DNA from: an uncultured bacterium
GTDB lineage: Bacteria; Bacteroidota; Bacteroidia; Bacteroidales; Bacteroidaceae
NCBI GenBank assembly: GCA_905215345.1
Contig: CAJMPR010000019.1
Span: forward strand, 1-64,000
DNA length: 64,000 nt
Reading direction: 5' to 3'
A program made the position numbers and the translations under genes. Of this stretch, positions 41,898 to 52,137 are shown piece by piece. Every line of letters begins with the position of its first letter. Position 1 is the first letter of the stretch. Under the pieces are notes generated by a model, which was not told the origin of the DNA, ran no database searches, and saw nothing but the letters and a program-made list of their open reading frames with translations.

Positions 41898-43337
41898 ATG
41901 GATTATTCCCAATTTTTCATACTGAAAGAAGAGCTGTCGCTGATAGCGGTTATCGTTATCCTCTTCGTAGCCGACCTCTTCATGAGTCCGGACGCACACA
42001 AAAACAGCGGCAAACCGGTGCTGAACACGATGCTACCTGTGATTTTGCTGGCGATACACACGCTCATTACAATTGTCCCCGGTCCTGAGACCGAAGCTTT
42101 CGGCGGCATGTACCATAACGCACCGATACAAAGCATCGTGAAATCCATTCTCAGTATAGGTACGCTCATCATCTTCCTGATGGCACACGAATGGATGCGC
42201 CGTCCTGATACGGCCATCAAGCAAGGTGAGTTCTATGTCCTGACGCTTTCCACACTGCTGGGTATGTACTTTATGGTTTCCTCCGGTCACTTCCTGATGT
42301 TCTTCATCGGATTGGAGACTGCCAGTATTCCGATGGCCGCCTTGGTCGCCTTCGATAAGTACCGTCACCACTCCGCCGAAGCGGGTGCCAAGTATATTCT
42401 TACCGCACTCTTTTCCAGTGGTCTGTTGCTATATGGTATCTCATTGCTTTACGGTTCGATAGGTACGCTTTACTTTGCCGATATTCCGGCACACCTCGAC
42501 GGTAATCCTTTGCAGATTATGGCATTCGTATTCTTCTTCTCCGGCATGGGATTCAAAATTTCACTCGTACCTTTCCACTTATGGACGGCAGACGTTTACG
42601 AAGGTGCACCAAGTACGGTAACTGCTTATCTGAGCGTTATCTCCAAGGGTTCGGCAGCATTCGTACTGATGACTGTTCTGTATAAAGTATTCGCTCCGAT
42701 GGTGGTACAATGGCAGGAAGTTCTTTACTGGGTTACAATCGCCTCCATCACCCTTGCTAACCTTTTTGCACTGCGCCAGGAGAACCTGAAACGCCTGATG
42801 GCTTTTTCCAGTATTTCACAAGCCGGCTACATCATGCTGGGCGTTATCAGTGGAACATCACAAGGTATGGCGTCCCTGGTATATTACGTGTTGATTTACC
42901 TGTTTGCCAACCTTGCAGTCTTCACGGTCATTACCATTGTGGCGTTGCGTGCTGAGAAGTTTACGTTGGAAGATTACAACGGACTGTATAATACCAATCC
43001 TAAACTGGCGTTCCTTATGACTCTCGCACTGTTCTCATTGGCAGGTATCCCACCGTTCGCAGGATTCTTCTCAAAGTTCTTTATCTTTGCGGCTGCTTTC
43101 GAAAGCGGATTCCATTTGCTGGTATTCATAGCGTTGGTTAACACTGTGCTGTCACTCTACTACTATCTGAAGATTGTAAAGGCAATGTATATCAACAAGA
43201 GCGATGAGCCGATTGCTGCTTTCCGTAGCGATAACTATACACGTGCCAGTCTTGTGATTTGTACGCTGGGTATCGTGGTGCTGAGCATTGCGAGCATCGT
43301 ATATCAGTCGATTGACAAGTTCTCGTTCGGGATGTAA
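41898..43337 (+). CDS. nuoN: NADH-quinone oxidoreductase subunit N
   Basis: A 479-residue antiporter-like subunit. Conserved: FFIGLETASIPMAALVAFDK, VPFHLWTADVYEGAPSTVTA, QENLKRLMAFSSISQAGYI, GIPPFAGFFSKFFIF. It is the last gene of the nuo cluster and is followed by two hairpins. Confidence 0.95.
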   Translation: MDYSQFFILKEELSLIAVIVILFVADLFMSPDAHKNSGKPVLNTMLPVILLAIHTLITIVPGPETEAFGGMYHNAPIQSIVKSILSIGTLIIFLMAHEWMRRPDTAIKQGEFYVLTLSTLLGMYFMVSSGHFLMFFIGLETASIPMAALVAFDKYRHHSAEAGAKYILTALFSSGLLLYGISLLYGSIGTLYFADIPAHLDGNPLQIMAFVFFFSGMGFKISLVPFHLWTADVYEGAPSTVTAYLSVISKGSAAFVLMTVLYKVFAPMVVQWQEVLYWVTIASITLANLFALRQENLKRLMAFSSISQAGYIMLGVISGTSQGMASLVYYVLIYLFANLAVFTVITIVALRAEKFTLEDYNGLYNTNPKLAFLMTLALFSLAGIPPFAGFFSKFFIFAAAFESGFHLLVFIALVNTVLSLYYYLKIVKAMYINKSDEPIAAFRSDNYTRASLVICTLGIVVLSIASIVYQSIDKFSFGM

Positions 43338-43348
43338 GCGGGTGTGTA

Positions 43349-43376
43349 CTTTCTTTCGTCTTGATACGAAAGAAAG
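43349..43376. terminator. strong hairpin shortly after nuoN
   Basis: CTTTCTTTCGT (43349-43359) pairs perfectly with ACGAAAGAAAG (43366-43376) across CTTGAT. There is no T run after it, so it may protect the mRNA end rather than terminate. Confidence 0.55.
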
Positions 43377-43531
43377 ATACCAAAGAAAACATCAAAGCTG
43401 TACTTATGGGACTACTCCAGTGGTATACCCCTTCTTATACCTCCTGCGCTTACGCCCCTATAGTGAGGCCGGAGAACCTCTCAGTGTGAAAGAGTTAGAT
43501 AAAGATTTGTCATGCTGACAGAGTCATATAT

Positions 43532-43571
43532 CCCTCGTAAGAGAACTATGAGTTTCTTACGAGGGATTTTT
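43532..43571 (+). terminator. Rho-independent terminator between nuoN and the araC-type gene
   Basis: CCCTCGTAAGA (43532-43542) pairs with TCTTACGAGGG (43555-43565), with inner AACT/AGTT pairing, and is followed by ATTTTTAT. It lies between convergent genes. Confidence 0.85.
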
Positions 43572-43578
43572 ATGTCTA

Positions 43579-44448
43579 TTATTTCATCATCTGCCCCCTG
43601 TATTGCGTAGGTGTCAGTCCCGTCAGTTGTTTGAAGGTACGGTTGAAATGGGAAATTGAATCAAATCCGCATTCCACCGCTATCTGTAAAATCTCCATAT
43701 CACCGATAACCAGCAGTTTACAGGCATATCCGATGCGCATATCCATAACATATTGCAGGAACGTTTTACCGGTAACTTCCTTAAAAAAACGGCAGAAAGC
43801 ACTGCTGTTCATACTTGCCATTCCTGCAATCTCGTCCAGCTTAAGGGCACGGGTATAGTTACTGTTGATAAAAGAGATGATTTTATCAATCCGCTTATTA
43901 CCTAAAACAGGGAATTTCTCATAATAACAGAGACTTGCCAGTGTTCTCCTGCAAGAAGCCGTTGCCAATCCTTGCAACAAATCCAGCAGACCGGTAATCT
44001 GACGCAGACCTTGCAGTTCGGGAAAACCTGATATCAATTCGATGACTTGTGCATTGCCTTGCTTAGGGAAGATAATTCCCCGCTTCGATGCTTCCAATAA
44101 CTGCCTGATCTGACGAAACTGCGGATAATAATCGAAAGAATATTGCATGAAGTTTTCCTCAAACTGAATGATAGTACCTTGTACATGCAGGGTGGATTGT
44201 TCCGAATGATAAATATCATCGCTCCGCATATAGTGCGGAAGATTAGACCCGAACAAAATCAAATCGCCTGCCGAATAACTCTCTACACAATCGCCCACAA
44301 AGCTCCTGCCGCATCCCTCCTTTACATAGATAATCTCGTACTGACTGTGGAAGTGCCAGGGATAAGTAAACCGGTCGTAATCGTAATAGCGTGCCCGTAT
44401 CGGATTAGACTCTGATATTTGCAGTTTCTCATTGATTATTTGCCTCAT
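43579..44448 (-). CDS. AraC-family regulator next to the uxuA operon
   Basis: A 289-residue protein from the ATG at 44448. The upstream start at 44478 falls inside a promoter box. The N-terminal cupin-like sensor has YPWHFHSQYEIIYVKEG and AGDLILFGSNLPHYM; the C-terminal has two helix-turn-helices (LKLDEIAGMASMNSSAFCRF and QIAVECGFDSISHFNRTFKQ). It is divergent from uxuA with 169 bases between, so it probably controls uxuA and its own gene in response to a uronate intermediate. The ligand is inferred. Confidence 0.88.
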   Translation of the reverse strand: MRQIINEKLQISESNPIRARYYDYDRFTYPWHFHSQYEIIYVKEGCGRSFVGDCVESYSAGDLILFGSNLPHYMRSDDIYHSEQSTLHVQGTIIQFEENFMQYSFDYYPQFRQIRQLLEASKRGIIFPKQGNAQVIELISGFPELQGLRQITGLLDLLQGLATASCRRTLASLCYYEKFPVLGNKRIDKIISFINSNYTRALKLDEIAGMASMNSSAFCRFFKEVTGKTFLQYVMDMRIGYACKLLVIGDMEILQIAVECGFDSISHFNRTFKQLTGLTPTQYRGQMMK

Positions 44449-44475
44449 AGACTCGATGCAGATTAGATTAAAGAA

Positions 44476-44483
44476 CAAAGATA
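44476..44483 (-). promoter_or_regulatory. -7 promoter box for the araC-type gene
   Basis: TATCTTTG on the minus strand, 27 bases before the ATG at 44448, and overlapping the rejected upstream ATG. Confidence 0.5.
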
Positions 44484-44571
44484 ACTAAAGGAAAGTTATT
44501 CACGCCGTATATGCGCAAAAATCTGCATAGTTTCCGCAAATATCCGTTCATCAGAGAATCACATTTGTGCC

Positions 44572-44579
44572 TATATTTG
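44572..44579 (+). promoter_or_regulatory. -7 promoter box for uxuA
   Basis: TATATTTG matches TAnnTTTG, 38 bases before the uxuA ATG. Confidence 0.55.
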
Positions 44580-44617
44580 TACCGGATAATCAATAAAATC
44601 ATTAATACGGAAAGAGT

Positions 44618-45793
44618 ATGGAAAAGACTTGGAGATGGTTCGGCAAGAAAGACAAAATTACACTCGACATGCTTCGGCAAATCGGCGTGGAAGGTATCGT
44701 CACTGCACTGCATAACGTACCCAACGGTGAGGTCTGGACAGAAGAAGCAATCAACGAATTGAAAACTTATATCGAGTCCTACGGACTGCGTTGGTCTGTT
44801 GTCGAGAGCCTCCCGGTATGCGAGGCTATCAAGTATGCGGGACCGGAACGGGAACGATTGATAGAAAACTATAAAATCAGCTTGGCCAATCTGGGCAAAT
44901 GCGGTGTAAAAACCGTATGTTATAACTTCATGCCCGTTATTGACTGGATACGTACGGACTTGCAATATCCATGGGCTGACGGTACATCGTCGCTCTACTT
45001 CGACCGTATTCGTTTTGCTTATTTTGACCTGCGTATTCTACAACGTGAAGGGGCAGAGAAAGACTACACCTCCGAAGAACTGGCAAAGGTGGCTGAACTG
45101 GACAAGACCATTACCGAAGCCGAGAAAGATAGTCTGATTGATACGATTATTGTAAAAACACAAGGATTCGTCAACGGAAACATCAAGGAAGGGGACAAGA
45201 ACCCTGTAAATATCTTCAAAAATCTGTTGGCGCTGTATAAAGGGATTGACCGTGATGCACTGCGTGAAAACATGAGATATTTCCTCTCTGCCATCATGCC
45301 GGTGTGCGAAGAATACGGAGTGAATATGTGTGTGCATCCCGACGATCCTCCTTTCCAAATATTAGGCTTACCTCGTATCGTTACGGATGAAACAGATATT
45401 GAATGGTTCCTGAACGCAGTGGATAATCCGCACAACGGACTGACCTTCTGTGCCGGCTCACTCAGCGCAGGCGAACAGAACGATACCCGCGAATTGGCAA
45501 AGAAGTTTGCTGCGCGTACTCATTTCGTTCATCTGCGCAGCACAGCTGCCATGCCGGGCGGTAACTTCATAGAAAGTTCGCATCTGACAGGTCGCGGACA
45601 CCTTATCGACCTCATCCGTATTTTTGAAAAGGAAAACCCGGGCCTGCCCATGCGTGTAGACCACGGACGGATGATGTTGGGAGACGAAGACAAAGGGTAT
45701 AATCCCGGATATTCATTCCACGGTCGTATGCTGGCATTGGCACAAGTAGAGGGAATGATGGCAGTAGTAAATGATGAACTGAAACAACACTAA
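44618..45793 (+). CDS. uxuA: mannonate dehydratase
   Basis: A 391-residue TIM-barrel enzyme that converts D-mannonate to 2-keto-3-deoxygluconate. Family blocks: MEKTWRWFGKKDKITL, GVEGIVTALHNVPNGEVW, CYNFMPVIDWIRTDL, VNMCVHPDDPPFQILGLPRI (His metal ligand), LTFCAGSLSAGEQND, THFVHLRSTA and DHGRMMLGDEDKGYNPGYSF. It is followed after 47 bases by the SDR gene, giving fructuronate to mannonate to KDG. KDG then joins the pectin pathway of the 0-16.7 kb locus. Confidence 0.95.
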   Translation: MEKTWRWFGKKDKITLDMLRQIGVEGIVTALHNVPNGEVWTEEAINELKTYIESYGLRWSVVESLPVCEAIKYAGPERERLIENYKISLANLGKCGVKTVCYNFMPVIDWIRTDLQYPWADGTSSLYFDRIRFAYFDLRILQREGAEKDYTSEELAKVAELDKTITEAEKDSLIDTIIVKTQGFVNGNIKEGDKNPVNIFKNLLALYKGIDRDALRENMRYFLSAIMPVCEEYGVNMCVHPDDPPFQILGLPRIVTDETDIEWFLNAVDNPHNGLTFCAGSLSAGEQNDTRELAKKFAARTHFVHLRSTAAMPGGNFIESSHLTGRGHLIDLIRIFEKENPGLPMRVDHGRMMLGDEDKGYNPGYSFHGRMLALAQVEGMMAVVNDELKQH

Positions 45794-45840
45794 ACAGAAG
45801 AACAATATAATCTTATAACATAAAAAGAAAGGAAAACATT

Positions 45841-46656
45841 ATGAACGAACAATTCAGTATTGCAGGCAAAGTAGCCGTTATCACCGGTGCTGGTGGCGTA
45901 TTGGGTGGCAGCATTGCCAAGTGTTTCATGCAACAGGGTGCCAAAGTGGTTGCTGTGGACATCCGTCAGGAACAACTAGACAAGCGGGTGGAAGAATTGA
46001 AATCTTACGGTGAAGATGTTATTGGCATCGTAGGTAATGTATTGGACATCGCCAGTCTTGAGAAGTTGGCCGACGATATCGTCACCAAGTGGGGACGTGT
46101 TGATATTCTGCTTAACATTGCCGGTGGAAATATGCCTGGCGCAACATTGGCTCCCGACCAGAATTTCTTTGATATGGACATCACCTGCTGGGATAAAGTG
46201 ACAAATCTAAATATGAACGGAACCGTTTATCCCTCTATGGTATTCAGCAAAGTAATGGCTAAACAAGGTAAAGGATGTATCGTCAATGTATCTTCCATGG
46301 CTGCATACAGTGCTATTACCCGCGTACCGGGCTACTCGGCTGCCAAAACTGCCGTAGCCAACTTCACTCAATGGCTGGCAAGCGAACTGGCGCTGAAATA
46401 TGGTGACGGTATTCGCGTAAACGCTATTGCTCCCGGTTTCTTCATCGGTGACCAGAACCGTGCCGTGCTTATCAACCCAGATGGTTCATTGACCGACCGT
46501 AGCGTAAAAGTGCTCGCAAAAACTCCGATGAAACGTTTCGGCGATATCAACGAGTTGAACGGTGCCGTGCAATTCCTGTGTAGCGATGCCGCCAGTTTCG
46601 TAACGGGTGCATTACTCCCGATTGACGGTGGTTTCAGCGCTTTCAGCGGTGTATAA
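45841..46656 (+). CDS. uxuB: SDR-type fructuronate reductase (D-mannonate oxidoreductase)
   Basis: A 271-residue short-chain dehydrogenase: VITGAGGVLGGSIAKCF (nucleotide binding), LNIAGGNMPG, catalytic Tyr165 and Lys169 in YSAAK, FVTGALLPIDGGFSAFSG at the end. Long-chain UxuB is the enterobacterial enzyme; here an SDR-class protein does the job, as in other Bacteroidetes. Its position right after uxuA supports reduction of fructuronate to mannonate. The symbol names the role, not the E. coli family. An alternative is a gluconate-type SDR. Confidence 0.8.
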   Translation: MNEQFSIAGKVAVITGAGGVLGGSIAKCFMQQGAKVVAVDIRQEQLDKRVEELKSYGEDVIGIVGNVLDIASLEKLADDIVTKWGRVDILLNIAGGNMPGATLAPDQNFFDMDITCWDKVTNLNMNGTVYPSMVFSKVMAKQGKGCIVNVSSMAAYSAITRVPGYSAAKTAVANFTQWLASELALKYGDGIRVNAIAPGFFIGDQNRAVLINPDGSLTDRSVKVLAKTPMKRFGDINELNGAVQFLCSDAASFVTGALLPIDGGFSAFSGV

Positions 46657-46723
46657 TTACAGAGATTATTTCCAAAGCGGAAATATACATATAAAGAGGT
46701 AATCTAACAAGGCTCATAATTAG

Positions 46724-46764
46724 AATCCCCCTCGTTACAATATTGTAACGAGGGGGATTTCTTA
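46724..46764. terminator. bidirectional terminator between uxuB and susD
   Basis: A perfect 36-base palindrome, 46724-46741 against 46742-46759 (AATCCCCCTCGTTACAAT), followed by TTCTT on the plus strand. It sits between convergent genes. Confidence 0.85.
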
Positions 46765-46816
46765 TCTTAGTAGGGGCTTTAAGAATAGCCCTTTTTCTTA
46801 AATCTACTATGGTTTT

Positions 46817-48775
46817 TTAGTATCCCGGATTCTGTTCTGCTTTCTTTTCGTCACCTGTCAGAGCATGACCGTCTTTTTGGATAGCATCCAGGTAAGTCTG
46901 GGGGATAGGACGCAAAGTATGGAAATCTTTAATATTACCAGCAGCTTCAGCATTGAAAGCTTTAACACGGTCAACCAAAGTTTCAGTTCTTGCCAAGTCT
47001 ACCCAACGATGAAACTCGCCGCACAATTCACGAGAACGTTCGTTCAACAGCAGGCACATCATACGGTCATAATCGGATGTATATCCCAATTTGCTTATAA
47101 TAGCCTCATCTTCTGCAGGCAAGCTGTGAATATCAGTAATATCCAAATCGGTAGGTGCAATTGTCTTTGCAATGTTATTGGATTCATAGTATGAATTACC
47201 TGTATAATAAGAGTTCACACCGTCATTTTTCCAACCTAAAGCGTTTTCATTATAAGATGCGCCACCATCACAATATGCTGAACGGTCTTCACCATCCTTA
47301 AAGGCGGCACGTTGACGAAGGTCATTGATATATCCTAAAGCATCGTCATATTTTCCTTGACGAATCAAGACCTCGGCAGCAATCAGATAAGTTTCACCCA
47401 GACGAGCTAGAATACCGTCACGATGCCCCTGCATATCGCCAAGCGCTTCACGAGAACCATCTATGTATTTATTGAGTGAAGCATAACGAGTTACATCATC
47501 ATACATAGCAATATCATCCTTACCGTTACGATCCTTCGGATAAGCTACAAATACGGTAGGAATGACCTTGCCAGTTTTGCTGTCAGTAACTTTTCCACTG
47601 AGCTGCATAGCATCGAAACGAGTATCACCCGGACGATTAATAACATACATCACACCTAAATCCCCCAGTTCATAGCCGGAATCCTTTTTCGGATTATTAA
47701 CCGCATATTTGGTTTTAAAGCTCTTCCAAAAACGGGAATCATTCACCATATCGTAAACATTATACATATAATAAGAGGTTCTCAAACGTTGGTATTCACG
47801 TCCGCCGGCCAAGTCGCGCTTCATCTGAGGCAAGTTGTTATATACCGACAGGAAGTAAAGATGACAAGGGTTACCATTGGCACCTTCGGAAGACTTATCG
47901 GAAGAGAATTGTGCGGAAAGAATAATCTCATCCAATTGTTCACTCTTACCATCCGGTTCGGTGAAGTTCCACAAATCCGAAAAGTTAGGTGCTAAGCTAT
48001 GATGGGAAATCACTTCTTTCGCCAAACGTAGAGCTTCGGTCAAGTCATCGTTCTTAGTAGCGCTATTCCATTCATTATTGATTTCGCTGGCACGGAATAG
48101 ATAAGCCTTTGCTAAGAAGTGGGCAGCAGCATCTTTAGTCATCTTTCCCGTCATAGTTGCCTTTTCAGGAAGCATGGCATACGCATTCTTCAAATCATCA
48201 ATAGCTTGCTGCAAAGTAGCTTCGGCTGTGGAACGAGTAAATTCACGCATAGGAGTTGTGCTCGGTTCCAATTTCAAAGGCACACCGCCATACTGCGAAA
48301 CCAATTTGAAATAGTTGAAGCCACGCAGGAAGTAAGCTTCACCCATATAGGTTTTCTTGTTTGCACCTGTATAGCTGTCAGGAGTAATCTTACTTAATAA
48401 CAAGTTTGCATTATTAATGCCGATGTACATATTATCCCAAAGGCTTTCGGCCATCGTCGTATTGGAGTTGGCAGCAACAATCTGTGACTGGAAACTTCCG
48501 TCATAATTGTTCCATACTTTATTGGAGCCATCGCCACCTACGGTAAACTCGTCCGTACCATAATTAGTGGTAGCATATGCCCACTCCTTACCAAAATGGA
48601 AACGCAAGTTATAGTAAATACCCGTTGCTAACTGATCAATACCTTCAGGAGTATTGAAATAATCGGTATTTTGTTGGGTTGTCAGTTCTTCATCCAAAAA
48701 ATCACTGCAGGAAGTCATAGGGCTTCCTAAAGCCAAGGCTATCAAGCCGAATGTAATACTTTTATATAGTTTCAT
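46817..48775 (-). CDS. SusD/RagB-family surface lipoprotein (second pair)
   Basis: A 652-residue lipoprotein; Cys23 in MTSCSDFLDEE. Family features: TQQNTDYFNTPEGIDQLATG, YFLRGFNYFKLVSQYGGVPL, AEVLIRQGKYDDALGYINDL, NERSRELCGEFHRWVDLART and the C-terminal AEQNPGY. It is longer than the SusD of the first pair and belongs to the large (about 600-650) group. It pairs with the SusC 19 bases upstream. No degradative enzyme is adjacent, so the glycan is unknown. Confidence 0.93.
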   Translation of the reverse strand: MKLYKSITFGLIALALGSPMTSCSDFLDEELTTQQNTDYFNTPEGIDQLATGIYYNLRFHFGKEWAYATTNYGTDEFTVGGDGSNKVWNNYDGSFQSQIVAANSNTTMAESLWDNMYIGINNANLLLSKITPDSYTGANKKTYMGEAYFLRGFNYFKLVSQYGGVPLKLEPSTTPMREFTRSTAEATLQQAIDDLKNAYAMLPEKATMTGKMTKDAAAHFLAKAYLFRASEINNEWNSATKNDDLTEALRLAKEVISHHSLAPNFSDLWNFTEPDGKSEQLDEIILSAQFSSDKSSEGANGNPCHLYFLSVYNNLPQMKRDLAGGREYQRLRTSYYMYNVYDMVNDSRFWKSFKTKYAVNNPKKDSGYELGDLGVMYVINRPGDTRFDAMQLSGKVTDSKTGKVIPTVFVAYPKDRNGKDDIAMYDDVTRYASLNKYIDGSREALGDMQGHRDGILARLGETYLIAAEVLIRQGKYDDALGYINDLRQRAAFKDGEDRSAYCDGGASYNENALGWKNDGVNSYYTGNSYYESNNIAKTIAPTDLDITDIHSLPAEDEAIISKLGYTSDYDRMMCLLLNERSRELCGEFHRWVDLARTETLVDRVKAFNAEAAGNIKDFHTLRPIPQTYLDAIQKDGHALTGDEKKAEQNPGY

Positions 48776-48794
48776 AATCGTTTACTTTTAAGGT

Positions 48795-51700
48795 TTAAAA
48801 TCCTACATTCAATCCTACTGTAAAACCGCGATTCCAGGTAGATGTCAGATTCTGTGATGCATCCAATTCAAGAAAATCGATGTTGGAGAAAATACGTCCC
48901 GGATTCTTAGCCTGTACATATACTTTCAGGTTGGACAGGTTCCACTTCTTGACAAGTGTCTGTGGGAAAGTATATCCTAAAGAGATATTACGAACCTTCA
49001 GGAACGAGCCGTTTTTATAACCCAACATTTGATAGTAGGGATCACCACCTCCATCATCGTGAATAGGTTTCTGATATTCGGCATTTTTGTTGTTTTCGTT
49101 ATAATAATTAATCTTGCGTTGTGTATAACGTCCGCCTTGCCATTCGCCACCGGTATCTACCATATAATCAAAGCGGCCATACAACATGATGGAAAGATCA
49201 AAATTCTTATAAGAAAATGTATTCGTCATACCTAAAGTCCAGCGGGGACGGGTATGGCCAATTACCACACGGTCATTATTCGGATCAATCTTGTCATCAC
49301 CATTCTGGTCAACCGGACGTGCCATACCTACTTGGAAAGAATGTCCTTTATCATTGAACTTTTTCATCTCGGCCGCATCTTCTTCTTTCCAAAGACCGGC
49401 TGATTCATAACCATAAATTACACCCAGTGCACGACCTATAAACCAGTTATTGTTGATATCATCTTCTTTACCGTTAGCCAACTCATCAATTTTATCTTTT
49501 TGCCAAGCCGCATTGATACTTGTAGACCATTCAAAAGAACGTGTCTTGATATTTACTGTGTTGACAGTAATGTCCACACCGACATTAGAGGTCTTACCTA
49601 CATTGGCATAAGTATTCGTATAACCGTTCAATGAGGGAATAGACATTTCCATCAACAAGTCACTTGTGCGGGAAGTATAGAAGTCCAAAACTCCGGAGAT
49701 TCTTCCGTTCAAGACTGAATAGTCTATACCGATATTATACTGTGTGGTCTTTTCCCATGTCAAATCCTGGTTAGCCATAGCTACATTACCATCTTTGGCA
49801 ATAGATTCGGAACCCACAAAACCCGGAGTAGATGCAGAACCGAAAGGATAATATACCGGAACAACAGCTCCCTTTGTCTGATAAGGATCGATAGCAGAGT
49901 TACCGGTAACACCGACACCTACACGCAACTTCAACTGGTTAATCCAGCTTACACCTTGCAAGAAGTCTTCTTGGTCAAGACGCCAACCCAATGCCGCACT
50001 AGGGAAGAAAGCCCATTTATTACCGGTGGCAAGCTGTGAAGCACCGTCCCAACGTCCAGATACCGTCAACAGATATTTGTTATTATAATCATAGTTCAAA
50101 CGGAACATATAAGAAAGCAATTGCTTCTCAGTCAAACCGCTATTCCAATCATCCAAAGCAGAGATATTCTTTTTGCTCAATGCATTCCATTTAGCGCTTG
50201 CCAAAGGTATGTTAATAGCAGCCATTGAAGATTCTTCATAATGATACTTGGTAGCACTTTGCAGTAAAGTTGCCCCGAAAGAGTGCTTACCTATTTCTTT
50301 ATCATAATAGATTAAGTTATCCAGTGTCCATGAGAAATCAGATTTGTTTGCCAAGCTCGCACGGTTAGTACCTTCACGACTTACGGATTTAGCATCTTGA
50401 AAGCTACCATTACGATAATAACGGAAATCAGGTCCGAAGTTGAAACGGTATCTAAGTCCTTTCAAAGGAGAAAATATCTCACCCAAATCCAACTGGGCAT
50501 ACAAGCTACCGATAGCGCGGAACATACGGCGTTCATTCTCACTGTAATTCCATTCATCTACAATCGTCTTTACTTTATCATCACCACCCGGATAGTCGAT
50601 GCGATTGCCTTCGTCATCATAAGGCACTGCATAAGGATACAAACTGGTAGAAGCTGCATACAAGTTAGATGGTCTGTCTTTAACCATCTGTCCTACTGCC
50701 TGGGCAGAAGAACCGTACTGTTGGTTGCTGAACGTACCATTGATATTCAAACCCATCTTAAACCATTTGGTAGGATCCATATCTACGCTGACCTTAGTGG
50801 TATAACGAGTATATGACTGGCCTCTGACTGTACCTTCATTATTAAGGTAACCGATAGAAGCATAACCTTTTACTTTTTCCGAACCACCACTGGCACTCAA
50901 TGTATGCTCATGAGTAATACCGGTTTGTGTAACCATATCAGCCCAGTCGGTAGTAGGTACTAAAGAACCGTCCCAGTTACCGCTAGCCCAACCTTTTTCA
51001 ATATTTTTCCAAGCATAAGGGTCTTTACCGCCATTAAAAATCAAATAGTCACTATCTTTTGTCGGTTGGTCACCTCTCGGATATTTATTCGGTTCTTTAT
51101 AGTAGTATGCCCAACGACGCCATTCGATATACTCCGCTGAGTTCATCATTTCAGAATAGTCTTGTTGGTTTTCAATGGTAACCGTACCTGAATAATTCAA
51201 AGTCATCTTACCTTCCTTACCCGATTTGGTAGTAACCAGAATAACACCATTGGCACCACGCGACCCGTAAATAGCTGTAGCCGATGCATCTTTCAATACG
51301 TCGATTGACTCGATGTCCTGCGGATTCAGAGTTTCAATACCACTGTTGGACATCAAAGGAATACCGTCTACCACATAAAGCGGAGTATTGCTAGCACTCA
51401 AAGAGCGCACACCACGTACATTGATGGTTCCTACTTCACCCGGACGTTCATTGCTGACAATGTCCACACCGGCGGCCTTACCCTGCATAGCTTCAAAAGC
51501 ATTGGCTACCGGACGGGAATTCAGTTCTTCAGATCCTACACGTATCATAGCACCGGTAACATCCGATTTCTTCTGTACGCCATATCCCACTACGACCACC
51601 TCGTCCAACAGTTCATTATCTTCCGTAAGAACCACTTTCATGGTAGTCTTATTTTTTGCCGAGATTTCCTGAGTCTGATAACCGATGTAACTAATCTGAA

Positions 51701-51917
51701 TAACAGCCTCTGCAGGCACATCATTCAAAGTGAACTTACCATCAATATCGGTAATGATTCCGTTCGTTGTTCCTTTAACAAGAACACTGGCACCAATGAT
51801 TGACTCCCCATTCGGGTCTACTACAACTCCTGTGATTGTTTTGCTTTGCGCGAAGGCACATAAGGTTGCTGCAAAGCAAAAAAGCACTAATAGTACTTGA
51901 CGCTTGAGTATACTCAT
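48795..51917 (-). CDS. SusC/RagA-family TonB-dependent transporter (second pair)
   Basis: A 1040-residue protein from the ATG at 51917 (MSILKRQVLLVLFCFAATLC), which gives a clean signal peptide; the open frame extends to 51971. Next come a carboxypeptidase-regulatory-like domain (about 28-100), DEVVVVGYGVQKKSDVTGAM, the plug (YVVDGIPLMSN, DASATAIYGSRGANGVILVT), and a barrel ending in GFTVGLNVGF. It forms an outer-membrane uptake complex with the SusD above. A PAS/GAF kinase gene upstream on the same strand may regulate it. Confidence 0.94.
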   Translation of the reverse strand: MSILKRQVLLVLFCFAATLCAFAQSKTITGVVVDPNGESIIGASVLVKGTTNGIITDIDGKFTLNDVPAEAVIQISYIGYQTQEISAKNKTTMKVVLTEDNELLDEVVVVGYGVQKKSDVTGAMIRVGSEELNSRPVANAFEAMQGKAAGVDIVSNERPGEVGTINVRGVRSLSASNTPLYVVDGIPLMSNSGIETLNPQDIESIDVLKDASATAIYGSRGANGVILVTTKSGKEGKMTLNYSGTVTIENQQDYSEMMNSAEYIEWRRWAYYYKEPNKYPRGDQPTKDSDYLIFNGGKDPYAWKNIEKGWASGNWDGSLVPTTDWADMVTQTGITHEHTLSASGGSEKVKGYASIGYLNNEGTVRGQSYTRYTTKVSVDMDPTKWFKMGLNINGTFSNQQYGSSAQAVGQMVKDRPSNLYAASTSLYPYAVPYDDEGNRIDYPGGDDKVKTIVDEWNYSENERRMFRAIGSLYAQLDLGEIFSPLKGLRYRFNFGPDFRYYRNGSFQDAKSVSREGTNRASLANKSDFSWTLDNLIYYDKEIGKHSFGATLLQSATKYHYEESSMAAINIPLASAKWNALSKKNISALDDWNSGLTEKQLLSYMFRLNYDYNNKYLLTVSGRWDGASQLATGNKWAFFPSAALGWRLDQEDFLQGVSWINQLKLRVGVGVTGNSAIDPYQTKGAVVPVYYPFGSASTPGFVGSESIAKDGNVAMANQDLTWEKTTQYNIGIDYSVLNGRISGVLDFYTSRTSDLLMEMSIPSLNGYTNTYANVGKTSNVGVDITVNTVNIKTRSFEWSTSINAAWQKDKIDELANGKEDDINNNWFIGRALGVIYGYESAGLWKEEDAAEMKKFNDKGHSFQVGMARPVDQNGDDKIDPNNDRVVIGHTRPRWTLGMTNTFSYKNFDLSIMLYGRFDYMVDTGGEWQGGRYTQRKINYYNENNKNAEYQKPIHDDGGGDPYYQMLGYKNGSFLKVRNISLGYTFPQTLVKKWNLSNLKVYVQAKNPGRIFSNIDFLELDASQNLTSTWNRGFTVGLNVGF

Positions 51918-52013
51918 AATGTATAACTCTTCTTTCTTCCTGCTTCTCATAGAATAATACTGGTTTAACAAATAATTTAATTAGTTTATTTCTAACACTG
52001 TGTTTGATGTGGG

Positions 52014-52021
52014 CAAATGTA
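52014..52021 (-). promoter_or_regulatory. -7 promoter box for the second susC
   Basis: TACATTTG on the minus strand, about 97 bases before the ATG at 51917. Confidence 0.45.
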
Positions 52022-52137
52022 TTCAACTCAAAACAGATATAGAATATCCGTTTTGATACAATTAGTCATTTTTTTGCTATAAATGACTTTTAGAATAAAA
52101 AAAGGCAGCTTTTTTAAATATTATCCGTACGACTTTG

